Positions 54,901 through 64,000 of a DNA stretch of 64,000 nucleotides are shown piece after piece (the first letter of the stretch is position 1; each line of letters begins with the position of its first letter). The notes beneath the pieces were generated by a model. It was not told the origin of the DNA and did no database searches. It worked only from the letters and a program-made list of their open reading frames with translations. The position numbers and the translations under genes were made by a program. This stretch comes from Paratrimastix pyriformis (lineage: Eukaryota > Preaxostyla > Paratrimastigidae): the NCBI GenBank assembly GCA_027972325.1, contig JAPMOS010000010.1, positions 1 through 64,000 on the forward strand, read 5' to 3'.

Positions 54901-56158
54901 CCAGGGCCCCGGCGGCCAAGGGGTCCTGCCCCTCGGCGGGGGTTGGGCGGGGCGCCCGCAGGGGCGAGGCGGCCACCGAGGAGGCGACCAGGTCCCGCTG
55001 CAGCTGGCCCATCAGCCCCCCCACCTGGCGAACCTCCTCGGGCAACTCGGGCGGGACTGCGGCCGCCCTGCCGAAGCCAAGACGACCCACGGAACGGCGG
55101 CGGAGAGGTGGTTTGAGCGGGCCGGGCGCGGGCGCGGGTGTGGGCGCGGATGAGGCAAGCTCCGGGGGTGCTGGTTGGTGCGGTTGGGGCGGTTGGACAG
55201 AGAGTTCCGCCCGAGCGGGGAGTGGAGTCAGCGCGGGGTTGTAGGGCCCTGCGAGCGGGGGAGCGGCGACCGACGGTTGGTTGGCCATGGGCGGGCCGGG
55301 CCGGGGGGGATCATGGGATGGGCCCAGGGCTGCCTCCGGCGCAAAGGACACGCGCCTCTGTGGCTGCTGCGCCCCTTGGTAGCCTTGATTGGCTTGTGGC
55401 GGAGCCGCGGGTGGGGTGAGGACGTCCAGCAGGTCCGGTGGGGCCGCCAGCTCGGGGGCCGTCAGAGGCAGGATGCCCAACGAGGCCATCGAGGGGGGCG
55501 CCGCGAAGGGATTCAGCGGCACCGTAGGCCACTGGCCGTTCGGGGGCTGGGAAAAGAAGGGTTGCTCCAGCGCCGGCAAGGGTCCGGGAAAGGCCAGCAG
55601 GATGCCGGGCGGGGGTATCGCGGAGCCCGGGGCGGCTGGCCCTGGGACTTCCGGGCTGCCTGGACCGTCGGCGACCGACCCGCCGCAGGAGGGGGAAGAT
55701 CCCTTGGATGGCGAGCCTCGCCGCTGGTGGGCCTGGGCCTGGTGCCACTGGCTCTGGAGCCGCTCCAGCTGGGCCGCCAGGCGGCGGGTGCTCGGGGAGG
55801 CAGCGCTCGTACTCGGGGGGGCCGGCCCCGGGGCCTCTGGATCGGGCTGAGCTGACGCAAGACGAGGAGCCTGAGGGCGCGGATTGAGGATAGTGGAGGC
55901 CTGCTTGAGCTCTGGCCGAGAAGAATCATCCAAAGGCGGGAGAAGTGCATCGCTGAATCGGGGGCTCACTCGAATGGGAATATCTTGAATCACTCGGCCA
56001 ACAATACGCCCATTCCCAGCCAGTTGCTCGGCCGGTTGTGGAGGGGGATGATGAGTGGGAGCAATCACAGTCACAGGTGCCTTCCGGGTGCGATTTGTGA
56101 GTGCAGGCGCAGGTAAAGTTGCGTGGTGAGTCTGGGCAGAAGACCGCCCATTCAACAT
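46285..56158 (-). CDS. Giant Pro/Ala/Ser-rich protein, function unknown
   Basis: I do not recognise any domain. The ATG at 56158 starts MLNGRSSAQTHHATLP. Exon 1 includes GRIVGRVIQDIPIRVSPRF, LAAQLERLQSQWHQAQAHQ and AFDYGRIRSRLEALRNGAG. An intron near 54.62-54.68 kb (acceptor CTCCCTGGCAG) leads to a Gln/Pro-rich exon with SFDPQQVLVLWHQKSAQAAR. Further exons lie at 53.45-51.2 kb (with YLGLVHHFLAL and a Gln run, MAQLSRLELRLADLQDH) and from 51132 to the stop at 46285. The protein ends SSNIVSDLLDATDDD, an acidic tail with a DLL motif of the kind clathrin adaptors use. Most of the more than 2,900 residues are disordered Pro/Ala/Ser/Glu sequence. A scaffold or trafficking role is only a guess. Boundaries near 53.5 kb are uncertain. 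Confidence 0.6.
47335..47425 (-). repeat. GGCAGC repeat coding Gly-Ser
   Basis: Hexamer and trinucleotide repeat inside the Pro/Ser-rich gene, read as an uninterrupted Ser-Gly run in frame. Coding. Confidence 0.85.
50582..50710 (-). repeat. GGCCCC/GGCTCC repeat coding Pro-Ala
   Basis: About fifteen GGCCGG-type hexamers followed by GAGCCG units; in frame it reads Ala-Pro dipeptides. Coding part of the Pro-rich gene. Confidence 0.85.
51133..51194 (-). repeat. 62-bp intron made of CAG repeats
   Basis: The frame reading SRLELRLADLQDH must switch to the frame reading VATFGLVPPPLG. A GT donor follows QDH and the last CAG of a pure CAG array serves as acceptor before LPGPRAAV, both phase 0. Nearly the whole intron is (CAG)n, so every unit offers an AG. 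Confidence 0.6.
51905..51950 (-). repeat. CAG array coding polyglutamine
   Basis: Fifteen CAG codons in frame within the Pro-rich protein, after GLVHHFLAL. Coding. Confidence 0.85.
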
Positions 56159-56196
56159 AAAAAGTCGATCGCTCGCGGCGCCGGCAATTCAAATGT

Positions 56197-59100
56197 TTGT
56201 TCCGGTCTCTAGAACAAAAAGGTGTAATCGACTATCCTTTCCGCTCGCTTTTTGAACTGGAACTTCCTGAGTCAGCTCCTCCAACGGGGGTTCCCCTGGA
56301 CCCTGTGGAGCAGCCCGAGCTTCCCGATACCAGTATTTCCCCACAGCCACCATCTGGTGGTGAACCCTTGATTGATCCCTTCATCCCCAGTGAAAATCCG
56401 GCTGAAAACCCTGTCTCTTCCCCGTCTCTTCCACCATCTTCTCCTCAACCCCCACAACAAGATGGTGGTGGTGACCAGGAATCCACTCCCCCACCCGCCG
56501 GACCTCTTCTGAACACAGCGCTCGAGATCTACCGGGGGTTTAATCCAGGGACGCACGAGCTGGATATGTATGCGGACCAATATCTTACCGATCATCAAAA
56601 ATCAATACCGGAAAATGACGCCACTTTTTTGCGGGAAGTTTTCTATGGTTGCGCTCGATACAAGAAGCTCATCGATGTCTGTCGGCTGGCGTCCCACTCC
56701 GGTGAGATCATCTTGTCTCTCTCTCGAATGAACAGGTTGTGGTGGAGCGCTTTTTGGAGCACGAGAAGACCGCCCTGAAGTCGGACAGCTTCCTGTACGC
56801 CATGTACGTCTACCTGGCCCTGCTGCGGCTGGACGAGCTGACAGTGCCCGTCTTCCGGGCCTTCGTGCTGGCCCAGGCGGCCCGTGCAGCGCCCCTGTTG
56901 GGGTTCCTCTACGAGCCGGCCCGGATCGAGGCCGACTTCGCCCCCCAGTGGGCCCAGCAGTACGAGGCGCAGTACGTCCGCGAGCAGCTGGTGGGCGCCC
57001 TGGACCGGCACCGGGCCGAGGTGGCGGCCATCCTGGCGGCCATCGGCCTCCGCACGCAAACTCGCGCTGCCGCCGTGGCAGCTGCCGCAACGGGTGGCGG
57101 CGCCGGGAGGACGGCCCCCGCTAAGGCTCGCATCTCCTCCCCTCCCCTCCCTCCCCCCTCCCTTTTCCCTCCTCTCCCTCTCCCCCTCCTCCCCTTTCCA
57201 TCATCCCACCCCATCGGGGGTCCCGGACCTGCCCATCGCGCTGTCGATTGACGGGGTCTTATCGGGGACGCGCCGGGGCCAGACGACCAAGCCGGCCCCC
57301 TTCCGACTGACCGAGACGCGCCCCCGGGCCCCGCCTCTGCCCAAGGCCATCCCGACGGGCTTCAAGGCCAAACCCGTGCCGCACGACATGTACGCCCAGG
57401 CCACCCGCGATCGGCAGGCCCTTTTGCAGCGCAAGGAGGTCCGCTGCTCGGGCGGCGCTGTCATCCCCTTCTCGCCCCCTGGCTGGCGCTCATTGCCGGC
57501 ACTGCCCTCCGCTCCGCTGGGGCGCAGCAAACCCGCCGCGCCACCTTGGAGGCCCTGGCCCCCCGGCCCTTCGCCCTGCGGACGGAGGAGCGCCCCAGCA
57601 ACCTCGAGGCCGTCCGGGCACAGGTCGAGGCCGAGCGCACGGCCGAGCTGCAGTTCGACCGGCCCACCACCCTGGCCCGGCCCGCCCCCAAGTACCCCAA
57701 GGCCCGCCGCCCAACCGTCGCTGCCTCCTCCTCCTCTTCCTCCTCCTCCTCCTCCTTGTCGCCTCCTTCCGTTTCTTCGATCGTCACCCTCACTTTGTGA
57801 CCCATCCCTTTTCTGCCCTCCCCTGGCCGCCGGCCCTGCAGGAGGCCCCCGTCCGCCTCAACGTGGCCGCGGTGCTACGCGAGGATGCCGTCTATCGGCG
57901 CAAGCAGCGCGAGGAGGCCGAGATGCTGCGCCAGTACGAGGCCGGCCTCAGGGACGCCTCGGACTTCGAGCGGTGGCGCGACCAGCAGCGCCGCGAGGGT
58001 CCGTCGGTAGGCCCCGCCCCGCACAGCCCGGGCAGGCAGTAGTCGCTTGGCCCGACGCTCTCCTGTTCTCTTTGCGGGGGCCTGACGCCGCCCTACTCTC
58101 GTGCTGTGCATGGGGCTGTGGCGGGCAGAGGGCGTCCAGCGGAGCCTGGAGGTGGAGCGGCAGCGGCAGGCGATCGCGGCCACCCTGGACGACGCCCTCC
58201 AGGCCCGGGCCCTGAAGCAGCAACAGAACCAGTTGGTGGCGGCCACCATGCAGGACCAGCTGGCCGCCCAGCTGGCCGCCCGGGAGGCGGCCCTGCAGGA
58301 GCAGCTCCAGGAGAAGAAGGCCATCGTCGAGGTCGCCCCGCCGCTCCCCCACACTCTTCCACCCCACCCCTCACGCCCCCGGAGTCGGTGCAACAGACTC
58401 CCCTCCGCCTCTCTCACCCTGTGCGCTGCCCGGTTGGTGGGGCCCTCTTCCCCTTCCCCTTCCCCTTCCCCTTCAGGATGTGGAGGAGATGAAGAAGGAG
58501 GTCCACGTCAAGGTGGACGAGGTGCGCCAGGCCCGCCAGAAGAAGTCTGCCCGCATCCCCGCCTACTGGCTTCGTGCCGTGGCCCTTGGCGGGCCTCGGG
58601 CCTGGTGCCTCGGCGGGGTGGGTGGGATGGGGCTCATACTGGTGCTCGGGCGGGCCCCCCGGGCGCAGCGCTGCTCAGATGGCGGCAGAGCGGCGGCAGC
58701 GAGAGCAGGAGCTGGCAGCCAAGGCGGCCGAAGAGGAGCGGGTCAAAAAGGGTCCGCATCTGCACCAGCACCAGCACCTCACGCCCGAGTGGGGGGGGGG
58801 GGGGGGGGGGAGGCTCGACAAGCAGACACCGAGCAGCTCGGGGGCGCCGGCCGAGCACAGACCCAAGACGAGAAAGCGTCGCGTCGCAAGAGAGGGTCGG
58901 CGCGGGCCCAGGCAAAGAAGCGCCATCAGGAGAAGAAAACTGGCACATCGGCGGTCAGCTCGCTGAGCGCGTCTCCTTCCAAGCGGCAACCCGGACATAC
59001 GAGCTGGCCGCATGATCCATGTGCGCACAACCCGGTTCCCACCACGCCCATGCGTCGCACGCACTTGCACACTCGCCGAGCGTCACCCACCGTCACCCGC

Positions 59101-60717
59101 ACTCGCGCGCTGGGTCTCGGTGCGCGCAGACCTCATTCGGCAGATCCGGGCGCTGGAGCTGGTGCCCGCCTACCAGCCGACGGCCACCTTTGACCCGACG
59201 GCGACCTCGGGGGTGGGCCTGCTCACCGAGATGAGCATCGCCGAGCTGCGGGAGCGGCTGGGGGTCCTGCGGGAGGAGCAGGCCCGCCAGGAGGAGACCC
59301 GCAGGCGCGAGATCGGCCTGGGCAAGCAGCAGAAGGAGGCCCAGTTGCAGGAGAAGATCTCCTTCATCCACCGGGTCCGGGCCACGGCCGGCACCGAGGC
59401 CCAGCAGCGCCGCTCCCAGTCGCGCACCCTGGAGCAGGCCCACGCCCGCCAGCTGGAGGAGCGCCGCGCCCAGACGGCCCTGAGCCTCGACGAGCGCCTC
59501 CGCAGCCGGCGCGACGAGAAGCAGGCCCAGCTCGAGCAGATGCAGGCACAGGTGCGCGCCATCCGCCAGCGGAGCAAACTCCTCGCTGAAGACAAGGTCC
59601 CGCCTCCCTCCCACCACCCGCATGTTCCTGCCCGATTGATCAATCCCTTTACTCCACGCACACCACCCGCATGCCTCCCGGGACGTCCTCCCCGTACCTT
59701 GGGGTCACTGACCTGACACACCCTCCCCACCCACTCTCTCACACACACGCTCCACACACGCACACGCACACGCACACTGCCAACCACCATCACCAACCAC
59801 CATCACCAACCCTCGCCAACCATCCATCGACCGTGCTTTGTGCTACTTTTGCTTGGGCGGCCCCAGGCTGGCCGGGAGGAGCGCCACTTCCAGCAGCTTT
59901 CCGAAGGCCAGCAGCGGGCCGCCCGGGAGCGGCAGCAGGCCCAGCAAAAGGAGGAGCAACTGCAGGCGGAGGTCTGCGCCCCCTGCCCGTCGCCTTCACG
60001 GGCCCTGATCGAGCCCCCGTGGCTGCCGTGGCTGGGGCGGGGCAGGTGCACGAGCGGGACGTGCGGCAGCGCGAGCAGCGGCGTATCCAGGAAGAGCGCG
60101 CCAAGGAGGCCGCCGTGCAGCAGTACCGCATTCAGTCCGTCCGCCCCCGCCCCCGCCTCGGGTCGGCTGCTTTTGCCGCCTGGCCGATCGTTGCCATGAG
60201 GGGGCAGACGGGATGGGGACCTTGTGCCGCCATGTCTGCCGGCACTACTTCACTCCACCCCCGCGCCCGTGCAGACGGGACGCCATGCTCCGCACTCGGC
60301 AAGCCGCCGAGGCTGCCCTGCAGACGCGCCGGACGGATCAGGTTGTCGAGCAGCGCGCCCGTCGCCAGCAGGCCCTCCACGACGGGGCGGTCCGTCCTCT
60401 CCCCGCCTCCCTTCTCTCTTTCCTTTCTGTCCTTGGGGCAGCGCCGGAAGAAGGGGTTCCTCGTGAGTACCGACGACCCCGTTTTCCCCGCCGCTTCGCA
60501 GGAGCGCAACCCGGGCGTTGCCGTAGAACATCTCCTGGAGGAGGAGCGTGCGAGGGAGATGGGCCCTGGCGGCAAGACAGCCCAGAGTTCCATCGGACAA
60601 CTGTCCCAACAGGCCCCACCACAGACTACAGAGCCACCAACGAGCGATGCTCCGCGGCCTGGACCTGGCTCGCTGAATGCGGGGGCCACCAACAGAGGGG
60701 CAGCCACGCCCACATAG
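56197..60717 (+). CDS. CFAP99: Cilia- and flagella-associated protein 99 (CFAP99-like)
   Basis: CFAP99 is a conserved axoneme-associated protein of motile cilia. The first exon has a Pro-rich leader, then the family start: [42 protein letters not shown]. The next exon gives [20 protein letters not shown] and [19 protein letters not shown]. Further exons carry [17 protein letters not shown], then [20 protein letters not shown] with [19 protein letters not shown], then long charged helices, [17 protein letters not shown] and [20 protein letters not shown]. The C-terminal coil ends in a Pro/Thr-rich tail (TNRGAATPT). All these blocks are in the order expected for CFAP99. Introns are numerous. 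The start is unresolved: the first frame is open from 56161 but has no ATG before the conserved region, so a non-coding or short first exon is likely. It is nearly head-to-head with the Pro-rich gene. Confidence 0.82.
58791..58810 (+). repeat. Homopolymer G tract, 20 bases
   Basis: A G20 run on the sense strand of the CFAP99-like gene after AAEEERVKK, in a probable intron. It is the only long homopolymer in the window with G, not C, on the sense strand. Confidence 0.85.
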
Positions 60718-61215
60718 GCCGGCTGGTGGCGACCCACTCTCTTGCACTTGTTTGTCGTTTGGAGGTGGCTGTGATGGGGGAAAAACGTGTTGGCCCGGGG
60801 ACAATGGGGCAATTGCCGGAGAAGAACGATGAAAGGGGTGAGGGAAGAAAGCTGTGATGGCCAGAGGGACGCCAACACAGCGCACCGCGACCCACCCCGA
60901 TCTCTGCTCCATAATTTCGATCGGGCCTTGTTGATTGTTTATGGCTGTTCGTTTGATTTCTCGGACATCGAAACTCCGCTCAAACGGGCTGGTGTTGAAC
61001 GATGAGGCAGGTGTTCATCTCAGGAAGATTGACTGATGCCAATTCCTTCGTCGTTCTGGTCGTGTGAGGAATCGACAGTTCCCTGAACTTCTCTTCTGTG
61101 TGACAGGGAGCCTCACACGGGGCTGCCCTAACACGAGACTGACTTGGAGCTGCCGGCTGTTCGCCGTACCGGGGTCGGGCTACACCATTTTTTTGCGGCG
61201 GCTCTCGTGAAGAAG
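60718..61215. other. Intergenic region between the CFAP99-like and tepsin-like genes
   Basis: About 500 bp. The first part is GC-rich and presumably the 3' end of the CFAP99-like gene; from about 60900 it becomes AT-richer, as expected for the promoter of the next gene. I read all frames and see no conserved coding sequence or RNA gene. Confidence 0.5.
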
Positions 61216-63775
61216 ATGAGGCTTGTAGACGATGCTCTGAAGGCGAACGGGAAGCTTCTCACTGGTCTCGATTACGAGGAGATTAATAGTTCGCCCCCAT
61301 TTTCCCCTACCTTTCCTTGATTTTTGATTTCTGGGGTTCATGTGACTTTTCTGGGTTTTAGAAATCACGTTCCAAGGGCAAAATCAATGCAACGACCTTC
61401 ACTACAATTTGATGGCAAAGTTGAGTGTTCCCACGGCGGAGGTGCGCTTGAAGACTTTGCAAGTCATCAAGCATCTTCTCTCGCACGGCCATCCGCTTTT
61501 TAAAGATGTCCTTCAGAAGAAGCATCGTCCTCTTCAATTGTGCGGCAGTCTGTCACCGAGTTCTCTTTCGTCTTCACTGTTCCCCCCGCTCTCGCATTTG
61601 CCATCCACGACCTTTTCAGCGTTCCGTGGCCCTCCCGATCCAGTTCTTGGTGATTCCCAGTATGCCGAAATTCGTCAGCTGGCACAGGTTCGCCTTTTTC
61701 TTTGTTCTCCTGCCGATCATCTGTCGTTTCACCACAGGAAATCATGAATATGCTTTTCGAAAAATCGCCCACGGCATCTTCTCCGTCGACGTTTGGTCTG
61801 CACGTTCTTGAATTTCTGGAACTCGCTACTCACCCCCCCCCCCCCCCCCCCCCGCCCCCCGACCAGTCGCGGCGAGCCCCAGCGAGCTGCAGCGATGCCG
61901 AGTTGCCCTCTCGGCCAAGTCCATGGAAGGCCTCGGGAGCAGTGGACCGTCCTCTCGTCTGTTTTGGGTCTCCCGCCTTGGGCGGTTGCTGACCGGTTCC
62001 CCGGATTGGGTCGCATGCCGCCTGGGCAGATGTCCCCGACGGCTCGGACGACACCCCACTGGCCCAGGCCCTGCGGGCGACCCGGGGCTCCACGGCCAGC
62101 GAGAACCTGCCCACCACCACGGGGAACGCCCTGGCCGCTCTGACGGGTGGCGGCTCGGGTATGGGCTTCCGCGGCTTGGGCGCCATGGGCGGCCTGGGGT
62201 CGCTGCCCTCGCCCACCCACCTGCCGGCCGCCACCCCGGTCTTCGTGGCCCCCATCGGGCAGCCCGGGTACGAGGGCCTCGGCTCGCAGGGCATGTCCCA
62301 CTCGTACGAACACCATTTGGACGGTCTGCCCTCGCGCCTGATGCCCGCGCCCCTCGAACTCATTCCGACGGCGGCGGTGGCAGCCCCCGCTCTGAACCCT
62401 CGTCGGGGTGGCGGGTGGTACGAAGCCCCTAGCGCGCCCGCCTCTTCGCCGGCCGCCTCGCCGGTCCCGGCTGTGGCTCCAGGAGCCACCCCTGCCCCTG
62501 CCCCTGCCCCGGCCCCTGCCTCGGCCCCCATCCGGCACGAGCAGGCGGGCGAGTATGAGCGGCGGCTGATCGACGAGCTCACCGAGCCCACCGGGGTCCG
62601 GGCCGTCCCGCCCCGGGATGCCCTGGCCCGCTTCTTGCAGCGTTGCGCCTCTCTGGACCGGACCACGGTCGCCGAGTGTCTGCTGGACAAACTCGACGGA
62701 GCCACCGACCTCACGAAGGCCGTCCGTACCACCACCCAACTCCCTTGGCGAGGCGGTCGCACGCACGCATGCACGTACGCTCACTCCTCCTTCCTCGTCC
62801 TCATCCTCCTCACCCCCCAGAAAGCACTGCATGTTCTGGAGGCCCTTGTGACTGCCCCCGCGCCCATCGGACCGGAGGTCCTGAAGGCACTGGAACCCTA
62901 CGTCTCCGAGGTGCGCGACGCTGAGGCCAGCTGCACCCAGGCCTTGGCCAAACAAAAGGCCCAGAAAGTCCGCGGCTTGCCTCCCCCCAGATCTGGAGAG
63001 GTGCTCGGGGTGGGGTCGCGAGCCATCCGCCGATTGCGAGCCTTTCTTCTCCGCGTGGCTGCAGGTCCTTTCCCTCCTCGGCGCCGCGACGCCCCGTCCG
63101 GCGACGGTCGTCCCCAACGCCCAGCCGCCCACCGGGGCTGCGTCGCCGGCCAGCAGCAACACCGCGGCCGCTAGTCCGCTGGACTCGTCTGTAGGCTGGA
63201 GGTTGCTCGGATCCGGAGGCTCACCGGGGGCCTTTCGTTGCTTTCGTGGGGGCAGCTTCTTCTCGGGCCTCGTCATCACCCCCCAGGCGCAGCCTCCGGT
63301 CCCCGCGGCCGCTGTCGCCGCCCCGCAGGCCCCGGCCCTCAGCCAGACAGCCCCGCAGGCCCCCCGGTCGGGAAGTAGCACCGAGGCGCTGCTGGCCTCG
63401 CTGCCGCTGAACATCTTCAACACGGGCTCGTCCTCTGGGGCCGCCACCACCACGGCCTCCCTCAGCTCCATCTACCCGCCTCCCCCTCCCGCCCCAACAG
63501 GACCGCTCGTGGGTGCCGCCCCTTACCCCTACCCCTACCCCTACCCTCCCCCTGCGGGCGCCTATCCCCCCATGCCTGCTGGGGCCTACCCCTACCCCTA
63601 TCCACCCCCCGGTGCTGCTCCCTACGCTCGTCCCGTTGTTGGTCAGCCGGCCGAGGCTGCCCCTGCCCCAGCAGGTGGCAAGCAGGGCGCCTCGGGGGGG
63701 TCGTTCGACTTTGTGGGCGAGGAGGACAAGTTCTCCTTCGTGGCCGAGGCGATGATGAGCGGCAAGCTCTCCTGA
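61216..63775 (+). CDS. Tepsin/MTV1-like AP-4 accessory protein (ENTH plus tVHS)
   Basis: Tepsin and its plant relative MTV1 bind the AP-4 coat at the trans-Golgi. Exons 61216-61288, 61362-61547 and 61620-61687, and one from 61738, join in phase through introns of 73, 72 and 50 bp. The ENTH domain reads GLDYEEINKITFQGQNQC, then EVRLKTLQVIKHLLSHGHPL and FRGPPDPVLGDSQYAEIRQL, as in human tepsin. After a Gly/Pro-rich linker the tVHS domain reads YERRLIDELTEPTGVRAVPP, DALARFLQRCASLDRTTVAE, then KALHVLEALVTAPAPIG. The C-terminal tail is Pro/Tyr-rich (PYPYPYP repeats) and ends GEEDKFSFVAEAMMSGKLS; FSFVAEA resembles the short hydrophobic motif by which tepsin binds AP-4. The start is the first ATG in frame; a further upstream exon is possible. 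Confidence 0.83.
61833..61853 (+). repeat. Homopolymer C tract, 21 bases
   Basis: A C21 run on the sense strand in the intron after the ASSPST exon of the tepsin-like gene, followed by GCCCCCCGACCAG. Confidence 0.88.
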
Positions 63776-64000
63776 AGCCCTCTCCTGGCTCCTGTATCTG
63801 TTTATTGTTCGCTGTGGCGTCATCATCTCCTTCTCTCCAACCAACATACCACCCGACTCTCATTCCCCTCGCCCCCCTCTCACCCCCGAATATCATCAGA
63901 GCAACGCTTCTCCTTTTATTCGGGAATTGGTCTTTTCTCTCTGGGAGCGGTCCTTATAGGAGCGGTCCTTTTAGGAGTTTGTTCATCCTCTTTCTTAACG
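63776..64000. other. 3' flank of the tepsin-like gene and start of next intergenic region
   Basis: After the TGA stop the sequence turns pyrimidine-rich and then AT-rich. Near the end GGAGCGGTCCTT occurs twice within about 30 bp (63943-63972). No gene is seen before the window ends. Confidence 0.5.

Noticed and set aside
42615-61147. A shared 16-mer (TAACACGAGACTGACT) at 42615 and 61131 as a possible regulatory or spliced-leader element
   Set aside because: One such match is about what chance predicts in 64 kb, and the two copies differ in position and orientation relative to genes.

Overview
The window is one end of a linear eukaryotic chromosome. Bases 1-211 are telomere on the C-rich strand (CCCTAA, i.e. 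TTAGGG), followed by two short-period satellites to base 1080, then a gene-dense, very GC-rich region with many short introns (about 47-110 bp where I could place both ends). The host looks like a flagellated protist with an anaerobic history. It carries a cilium gene (CFAP99-like), an ENTH plus tVHS tepsin/MTV1-like AP-4 accessory gene as in plants and many protists, and a short broken copy of a hybrid-cluster-protein gene, an enzyme typical of anaerobes. A free-living anaerobic excavate such as Paratrimastix would fit, but that is inference only. I saw no virus-like element, LINE, SINE, DNA transposon, rRNA or convincing tRNA.

Layout. (1) 1-1198: telomere, satellites, short 3' flank. (2) 1199-33617, minus: one giant HECT-type ubiquitin ligase gene, with a Cys4 knuckle, two CUB-like/PHR-like domains, SPRY, UBA, two ZZ fingers and a C-terminal HECT domain; its stop codon lies only about 120 bp from the satellites. 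(3) 33951-34956, minus: PSMD9/Nas2 proteasome assembly chaperone, modelled exactly as four exons and 280 residues. (4) 35179-38083, plus: an unrecognised polyglutamine protein, modelled as 843 residues. (5) 38578-42413, minus: a long coiled-coil protein. (6) 42647-about 46081, minus: a leucine-rich-repeat protein. (7) 46092-46240, minus: hybrid-cluster-protein relic. (8) 46285-56158, minus: a giant Pro/Ala/Ser-rich protein without a recognised domain. (9) about 56197-60717, plus: CFAP99-like. (10) 61216-63775, plus: tepsin/MTV1-like.

Two genes are ubiquitin-proteasome components (HECT ligase and PSMD9, adjacent and on the same strand), one is ciliary and one is endosomal/TGN coat machinery; I see no sign that they form one pathway. 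The most unusual property is the introns. Most of the longer ones are built of a tandem repeat (homopolymer C, CA dinucleotide, 5-, 6-, 10-, 20- or 39-bp units). In one case every 39-bp unit carries its own in-frame 3' splice site, so the array could generate protein variants in 13-residue steps. Exon boundaries given here were placed by eye from GT/AG sites and reading phase, and no transcript data were available.
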